64,000 nucleotides of DNA. Source: Lolium rigidum (lineage: Eukaryota > Streptophyta > Magnoliopsida > Poales > Poaceae). Positions 57,405-64,000 of this stretch are shown in pieces (the stretch's first letter is position 1; each line of letters begins with the position of its first letter). The notes under the pieces were generated by a model that saw nothing but the letters and a program-made list of their open reading frames with translations, was not told where the DNA came from and did not search any database. Location: NCBI RefSeq assembly GCF_022539505.1, contig NC_061510.1, forward strand, positions 37,473,047-37,537,046. Reading direction: 5' to 3'. A program made the position numbers and the translations under genes.

Positions 57405-58132
57405 TCAAGTAACATCAAGAGAAGAAGCATCAACATCATGATTTTCCTTAAAAATACAACTTGTCACAATAGGTATCTTAGATGCTCCATTATCTAAATT
57501 TCCCATAGTGGTACTAAGGGCTTTATCAATTTTAGGCTTATAATAATTCTTTGGCTTAGGCACCTTAGAGACATACATGAACTTTTGCTCCTTACCCACA
57601 TAAGCTTTCTCCTTAAACTTAAGAGAAGAAAAAGTTCAACCCAAGGTTCCCATAGCTTCTTCAAGTTCACCAATCCTAGGGGTTTGATTATCATGGATAG
57701 CACAAGTTTCTAAGACATCAATTCTTTCATTAATCCTCCTAGAGATTTATCAAGTTTATCAGTGTTATCAAGTAATATTCCCAATTTAGTCTCAACACTT
57801 GGAAGATTTTTCTCTATGGCCTCCAACTTTTTCATGACATCTTCAAGAGAGATTTCAATTTTAGCTTCATTAACAGGTGGTATTCCAACTAGACTCTCAA
57901 TAATGCAACTAGCTTCTAAAGCACGAGTACCTAGGAAATTACCTCCCGCCAGAGTATCAAGAACATACCTATTCCAGCTAGAGATACCAACATAAAAGTT
58001 CCTAAGGAGGATAATAGTGGAGTGTTTCTTAGTGCACCTATGATGAGCATCACTAATTCTATAGAAAGCATCTTTAAAACTCTCTCCCCCTTGTTGCTTA
58101 AACGAACGAACTTCAACTTCAGGATTACTCAT
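57405..58132 (-). pseudogene. gag fragment of I6 (Athila-like)
   Basis: From ATG at 58132 the frame runs 140 residues (MSNPEVEVRSFKQQGGESFK, then DAHHRCTKKHSTIILLRNFY and SWNRYVLDTLAGGNFLGTRA) with a coiled-coil-like tail (EDVMKKLEAIEKNLPSVETK) to a stop at 57710. LDTLAGGNF answers LDSAAGGTF in the I2 gag. Beyond the stop, 57405-57700 keeps short related frames ending DVDASSLDVT, the same C-terminus as the I2 protease region. The protease core between them is gone, so the coding region suffered an internal deletion. Confidence 0.7.
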
Positions 58133-58316
58133 TTTAGCAATAATAAAAATAAACTAAGCAAAACCGAATTAAGTAAAGTAAAACAAGTAACTAATTTTTG
58201 TGTGTTTTTGATATAAATAAAGCAAACAAGATAGAAAATAAAATAAAGTAAAGCAAGACAATAAACAAAGTAAAGAGATTGGATGTGAGAGACTCCCCTT
58301 GCAGCGTGTCTTAATC

Positions 58317-58334
58317 TCCCCGGCAACGGCGCCA
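58317..58334 (-). promoter_or_regulatory. Primer-binding site of I6
   Basis: The minus strand reads TGGCGCCGTTGCCGGGGA, eleven bases from the LTR end; aspartate-tRNA type. Confidence 0.75.
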
Positions 58335-58345
58335 GAAATTTAGCT

Positions 58346-59935
58346 TGATGACGCGTGAAGCACACGTCCGTTGGGAACCCCAAGAGGAAGGTGTAATGCG
58401 TACAGCAGCAAGTTTCCCTCAGTAAGAAACCAAGGTTTATCGAACCAGTAGGAGATGAAGGCCACGTGAAGGTTGTTGGTGAACGAGTGTAGTGCGGCGC
58501 AACACCAGGGATTCCGGCGCCAACGTGGAACCTGCACAACACAATCAAAATACTTTGCCCCAACTTAACGAGTGAGGTTGTCAATCTCACCGGCTTGGCT
58601 GTAAACAAAGGATTAAACGTATGGTGTGGAGAATGATGTTTGTTTGCAAAGAACAGCAGAGAACAATGATTGCAGTAGATTGTATTTCAGATGTAAAAGA
58701 ATGGACCGGGGTCCACAGTTCACTAGTGGTGTCTCTCTAATAAGATAAATAACATGTTGGGTACAGTTGGGCAATTGACAAATAGAGAGGGCATAACAAT
58801 GCACATACATATCATGATGACTAATATGAGATTTACTTAGGGCATTACGACAAAGAACATAGACCGCTATCCAGCATGCATCTATGCCTAAAAAGTCCAT
58901 CTTCGGGTTAGCATCCGCACCCCTTCCAGTATTAAGTTGCAAACAACAAACAATTGCATTAAGTACTGTGCGTAATGTAAACAATACAAATATCCTTAGA
59001 CAAAGCATTGATGTTTTATCCCTAGTGGCAACAACACATCCACAACCTTAGAACTTTACGTCACTCGTCCCAGATTCAATGGAGGCATGAACCCACTATC
59101 GAGCATAAATACTCCCTCTTGGAGTCACAAGTATCAACTTGGCCAGAGCCTCTACTACCAACGGAGAGCATGCAAGATCATAAACAACACATATATGATA
59201 GATCAATAATCAACTTGACATAGTATTCCATATTCATCGGATCCCAACAAACACAACATGTAGCATTACAAATAGATGATCTTTATCATGATAGGCAGCT
59301 CACAAGATCTAAACATGATAGCACAAGAGGAGAAGACAATCATCTAGCTACTGCTATGGACCCATAGTCCAAGGATGAACTACTCACGCATCAGTCCGGA
59401 GGCGGGCATGGTAGTGTAGAGCCCTCCGGTGATGATTCCCCTCTCCGGCAGGGTGCCGGTGGCGATCTCCTGAATCCCCCGAGATGGGATTGGCGGCGGC
59501 GGCACAGTAACTTTTCTCGTATCATGGCTCTCGGTACTAGGGTTTTCGCGACGGAGAGATTAAATAGGCGAAGGGGCAGAGTCGGGGGACGCTCGAGGGG
59601 CCCACCCCATAGGGCGGCGCGGCCAGGGGTGGGGCCGCGCCCCCCTAGGGTGTGGCCGCCTCGTCGCCCCTCTTCGTCTCCTCTTCGGACTTCTGGAAGG
59701 CTCCGTGCAAAATAAGACTGTGGGCTTTTGATTCGTCCAATTCCGAGAATATTTCCTATGTAGGATTTCTGAAACCAAAAACAGCAGAAAACGAGGACCG
59801 GCGCTTCGGCATCTTGTTAATAGGTTAGTGCCAGAAAATGCATCAAAATGATATAAAGTGTATATAAAACATGTGAGTATTGTCATAAAACTAGCATGGA
59901 ACATAAGAAATTATAGATACGTTTGAGACATATCA
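58346..59935 (-). repeat. I6 LTR, right (5' LTR in sense)
   Basis: On the plus strand TGATGACGCGTGAAGC to TTTGAGACATATCA. The last bases differ from the left copy (gagacatatca here, gagacgtatca there), a mutation in the otherwise invariant terminal palindrome. A few short indels, such as a 10-bp gap near 58762, separate the two LTRs. Confidence 0.92.
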
Positions 59936-61012
59936 GGAAGCACGAGCAGCATTCCCGCTCAGTACAAGTGAAGGCTAGCAATAGACTGGGAAGCGACAAT
60001 CAAGAGAGCAATAACTGTCATAATCATGCTTGCGACAAAATAAAATTAACGGAGGCATAAAAGTGATACAAGAACTGTAAAGCAAAGTAAATCATCGAGG
60101 CTTAATTGACTTTTGTTTTTCAGTCATATGCATGCGTGAGCATGTGCCAAGTCAATTCAAATGAATTATTCAGAGGAGGATACCACAATGTCATACCTAT
60201 CTATGAATAAAACAATGTAAGCAAATATTTATGACATGCTACTCATATTAATAAATTGGAGCTAAACATGAGAAATCATGAACTACTAGACTTTCATTAA
60301 ATGACATATACCTCACATGAACTAACTAAGCATGCTCACATGAATGAGTATATGTACAAAAATGAAAACAAATAGAGTTCATACCAGCCTCTCACCACAG
60401 TCGAGTTGTCATAGATCGTCATTATTGCCTTTCACTTGTGTAGCTTGAATAATATGAAATGAAAACCAAGCTCCAACCACCGGAGACCGCTGAAATCCAT
60501 AATAAACTTTACAAAACCGAAGAAGAACAACAAATATTTTTGGTGTTTTCGAATTGGAAACAAGAACGAAACTAATTTTTTTTTGGATTTTCTCATAGCA
60601 AACCAACAATAGTAAATAAAGCAAAATAGGAACAAGAAACCAAATAAAGAAATGGTAAAGAGAAACAACAGAAATATTTTTGGTCTTTTTGTGTTTTAGG
60701 AAAGAAACAAAGCAAAAACAAGAGAATAAAAACTAAAAGAGTCACATAAACACAAAGTAGCAGAAATCCGTCAAACTTGACAGCAGTACAGTAATTATTT
60801 TTTCCGAAAATCTTCCGTTGTTCAACTCAAAAAGTGCTCAATTAATGAAAGTTAGATAATAACCTGGAGAACATGCAAAAAAATAGGCTTCTCAAAATAA
60901 CGCTCTGGCTATTTTTAGGATTTTTTTTAGTATCAGTCCAGAATCTGTTTTTTAGACAGCACTTCCCTAAATATCATCTTCCTCATATTAGAGGCAACCA
61001 TCTGAAGCGAAA
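59936..61012 (-). other. I5 3' noncoding region, inner part
   Basis: No gene. It aligns in reverse with about 40250-41345 of I4 up to the insertion point of the next LTR. T- and A-rich runs around 60560-60740 mirror the pyrimidine-rich 40500-40760 of I4. Confidence 0.75.
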
Positions 61013-64000
61013 TGTCAACACCCGGATTTTTAAGTCCAGATGCCTATTATGTCATTCATCGCAATCCCAGGATAATGTTGTTGCGAGGCATAATAGTCGA
61101 ATATCACAGTCATTATTTATTACAAGCCATAATGTCTTACAATCTTGAATCACATGATTCATATTACACAAATAGTTGATCTCACAATCAACAACATACA
61201 TAAGTTCATACATAGCGGAAGCGTAATAGTAACGGGACTCTCTAGTCCACGAGGCCAACATTTGACGTCGAAACCCCTAGTTGTCGTAGGCGTCCTGCTC
61301 GGTCATCCTCGTGATAGTTCTGTTCCTCCTCGTACTCGGCCATTTGAATAGCCGGGGACAAAGCCGTAAGTACTTCAAGTACTTGCAAACTAATACTATT
61401 GTAAAATGCCTATTAAAGAAACTAAGTCCTAATTTAACTTGCATAAGCCATATTTTAGTTCACCGACTTGGATCATGTACTAACTAACTTAAGTGGGAAC
61501 ATTAGTGTCATTCCCACATCATTTGTTCAAATACCCAAAGAGTCACCAAGTCACCATTCACATTTACTAAAGCTTTCAAAAATCGACACCGGAAACTGTA
61601 TGGCCTTTCCAACCGTCCGTAACCGTGGACACGGCTATTCGAATAGGTTTACACTCTGCGAGAGGTTGCACACTTGTGCCACAATATTTGATTTCATCCG
61701 TCGGAATAACTCCGAGTCACCGTAACACGATACGCGGATCATCAACCATAACCTTTCACTTACACATCCTAGTATGAGCACCTCTCCCCATGAGCTTGGC
61801 CTCCCGGTGAAAACCAAGCTGTTAACACGGGAAGCTGCACGGGGCTTGGCCGTACAATTTCACCTCAATTCACATCCTTTCTCAACAACGGAGGCAGCCT
61901 CGGCATAACCCCTATGATGTGTGTTCGGAGGGAACTCATACTAAAATCTATAAACTTCCGAGTTAAGCCCTACCCATAATCGGGTATTGTGGGGGTACTC
62001 AAAAATTGGAAAGGTATCGCATTCAAACCAATATCGGGTTTTATCAAAAATCACCATCTTCTCTTGTTCACATTCAACTTCAAACTCTTCAATGGAATGC
62101 TTCATCATTCCAAGGTTTCAAAATCAACCATTCACATGCTCCCATCTAATATAGTCAAATTTTAGTATTTTAGCACTAGCACTACACATGAGGGGTGCTA
62201 CTTTGCTTTGCTATTTCTACTCATCTAGTAATCTTGTTCTCTATCCCAATTTTAGTTCCTCCTTGGAAAACACAACAAGTAGAACTTGTATGGTGTACAC
62301 ATCAGATAAGCTTGTATAAGGAAAAATAAGAATCATGGTGCCTTGCTCAAGGTGAGCTTTGCACTTTGCAAGAGTATTATCTTGCCTCGGTAGTTCTCTA
62401 GGTTTTCTCCTTCTTCTTCAGGGTAGAATTCTCCTTCCTCTTGATAATCTCCGGTGCTAGCGTCTAAATTTGAATACGAAGTATAATCACCAAACAAGCT
62501 CAAAGGCTATTCTACACACATTATTACTTCACACAAACTATACTAAGCACACACATAAAATAAGTAAGTGTATTGGTGGGTGACTTGAGGAAAATGCTTT
62601 CCTCTTATTCATATGTGATAAGTAATGTTCATATAGTGTTTGGGGAATAAATTCCTCTCATTGAAATCTTCTTAAGATTTAATTTCTCAATAGCAATACA
62701 TGAATGCTATGTTGACCCAAGTCAACCATTCATCATCATTATTGAAGAAAATGATTTAAATGAGGTAGACCACCTCATACTACTTAAATAACACTACATT
62801 TGATTTAAATCTCAAGTAATTCATATAAGAGAGTTGGGACCAGGGTCCAAACATCACATGAATTCATTTGAGACAAAGATTTAAATGAAGTACAAATACT
62901 TCATAAGATTTACATAATAGTTTTGGACAATATCACTTACTAAACTAGTCGGATTGTCCATTAGTTAAACTAGGGTATGATCATGCAAAGTGACCACACC
63001 ATTTTCTTGCAGAAACAATTAGTGTAAGTCATATGTGAGCTACTAGAGTTGGAATTAACTTAATATCTATTTTGGTTGATTTTTAATAATTATTTGAATA
63101 AGTAAAAGTCCCTGTCTTGTTATTTTTATCACATTTATTCTACCAAGAATCTGACCAAGGGACCAGTGGCATTAGTTAGATCTTTTTCTTAGCTTTCCAA
63201 CAACATAAAGTTCATCAAATTTGGTTTAGCCAATTTCAAACTATTGAATTTCAAAGTTGGAACCGAGTATTGCAATAAAATGGATTTGGATAAATCGAAT
63301 TTGAATTACTTGGGCTACGCGGGAAAGCTAAGTGGGCTGAAACGTTTAAAAACGGCCCAAGGCCAGCCCACCACGCATCCGTGCACGCGCGGGCCACCTG
63401 ACGGTGGGCTCCACCCGTCGGCCGACTCATAATAGCCGAAACGGTATGGGGCGAGGTGGTGCGTTGGATTAGAACACGGATCAACGGCTCGCGTTCATCG
63501 TCGTCTCCGACGAGAACCCGACGTGCGGCGGCGGCAGTAGGGGGTCGGCGAGCTCACCGTGGCTCCGGCTAGGGTTGGCGGTGGGCTTGGCGAAGGTGTA
63601 GACGACGGCGATGCAGCTCGTAGCGATGGCGAAGCTCGAGGCGGCCTGGATCGACGGCGATTTCACCAAGGCTTCCGCGGCTCCGATCGCTCGATTGAGC
63701 TTGCTCCGGCGACGATTGAGGTGGCTAGCGGTGCGAGGCGAAGCGGTGGTGATAGGTGGTCATGGTGGTGTGCTTGGTTTGGTCCGGGGAGTGCTCTATT
63801 TATAGGAGGGAGGGGGTCTGTGCGGGGCGGTGAGCAAGTCGTCGTGGGCGCGACGTCTCCGGCGAGCTAGAGGGCTAGGCGGTGACGCAGCGACGATCGC
63901 AAAGGTACGGCGAATCCGCGAGCGTCCATGGCGAGTTAATGCGAGGCGTACGATGGTCGGGGCCGTGCGTGTACCGTCGCGGCCGTGGCGGAAGGAAGCT
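61013..64000. mobile_element. Long LTR of another retrotransposon, running off the window
   Basis: TGTCAACACCCGG at 61013 marks an abrupt change from I5 sequence; the five bases before it (CGAAA) would be the target duplication. At least 2988 bp with no coding similarity follow: AT-rich to about 63300, then CpG-rich (63340-64000). A TATA-like TATAAATAG lies at 63796-63804 on the minus strand (ctatttata on plus). LTRs this long with a TGT(C/A)ACACC start recall Tekay-type chromoviruses, but neither family nor sense strand can be settled without the other end. Confidence 0.6.

Larger units (their letters stand above)
46858..59935 (-). mobile_element. I6: non-autonomous family A element in I5
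   Basis: LTRs at 46858-48453 (1596 bp) and 58346-59935 (1590 bp), with GGAAG on both sides (46853-46857, 59936-59940). The sense strand is minus. It has an aspartate-tRNA primer site (58317-58334), a decayed gag part (57405-58132) and a long noncoding 3' region. Removing the solo LTR (49263-50862) and the Mutator-like element (51878-56581) leaves an element of about 6.8 kb. No protease or polymerase is seen. Confidence 0.9.
44300..61012 (-). mobile_element. I5: minus-sense relative of I4, right end outside the visible copy
   Basis: Its sense-3' LTR (44300-45685) and 3' noncoding region (45686-46857 and 59936-61012) are here. It is interrupted by I6 and, at 61013, by the right-hand LTR. The noncoding parts align in reverse with 40260-42505 of I4, and the I6 junction falls in the middle of a shared sequence (ggaag-cacgagcagc), which proves the order. 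No coding part of I5 is in the window. Its gag, if any, lies to the right. Confidence 0.85.

Noticed and set aside
63481..63870. ORFs of 62-103 codons on both strands near the right edge
   Set aside because: CpG-rich DNA gives open frames by chance; they have no ATG context, domain or continuation I can support.

Overview
The window is plant nuclear DNA. It is intergenic, repeat-rich sequence of the kind found in large grass genomes. BARE/Angela-type Copia LTRs, Athila-type and Tat-type Gypsy derivatives and a Mutator-like element that carried off gene pieces all point to a cool-season grass (Pooideae, such as Lolium/Festuca, Avena or a Triticeae relative). That assignment rests on my memory of the families and was not searched. 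I see no intact host gene, no rRNA or tRNA gene and no CRISPR array.

Layout. (1) 1-13155: a roughly 4.0 kb direct tandem duplication carrying a minus-sense Copia LTR. The LTR in the second copy (2743-4388 + 11471-11542) is split by a 7.08 kb Tat-like Gypsy derivative (4389-11465). (2) 13156-44299: one minus-sense Copia element, called C0 here, cut into pieces by successive insertions. Its RNase H, reverse transcriptase, integrase, protease active site and gag zinc knuckle lie at 13166-13728, 21887-23075, 31236-32494, 34094-34189 and 43901-44299. The insertions between them are I1 (13729-21886, minus), I2 (23076-31235, plus), a solo LTR (32495-34093) and I4 (34190-43900, plus). (3) 44300-61012: element I5 (minus) also lies in C0 and runs off the right edge. 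It is interrupted by I6 (46858-59935, minus), which itself holds a solo LTR (49263-50862) and a 4.7 kb Mutator-like element (51878-56581). (4) 61013-64000: part of a long LTR of another element inserted in I5.

Nearly every insertion whose two ends lie in the window is bounded by a perfect 5-bp target duplication: GGATG, GTAGC, AAAGT, CAATG, ATATA, CCCAT, GGAAG and ACAAC. The Mutator-like element has a 9-bp duplication. This makes the order of events readable: C0 is oldest, then I5, then I6, then the solo LTR and the Mutator-like element.

None of the I-elements encodes a reverse transcriptase within the window. They keep gag, sometimes an aspartic protease, or an Athila-type extra ORF, so they look like parasites that depend on pol supplied in trans. 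The most interesting items are the compound gene-capturing MULE, the antisense acidic ORF of the Tat-like element, the I1 LTR that seems to have grown by swallowing its own primer-binding site, and the LTR-like, intron-containing leader in front of the Athila-type ORF of I4.
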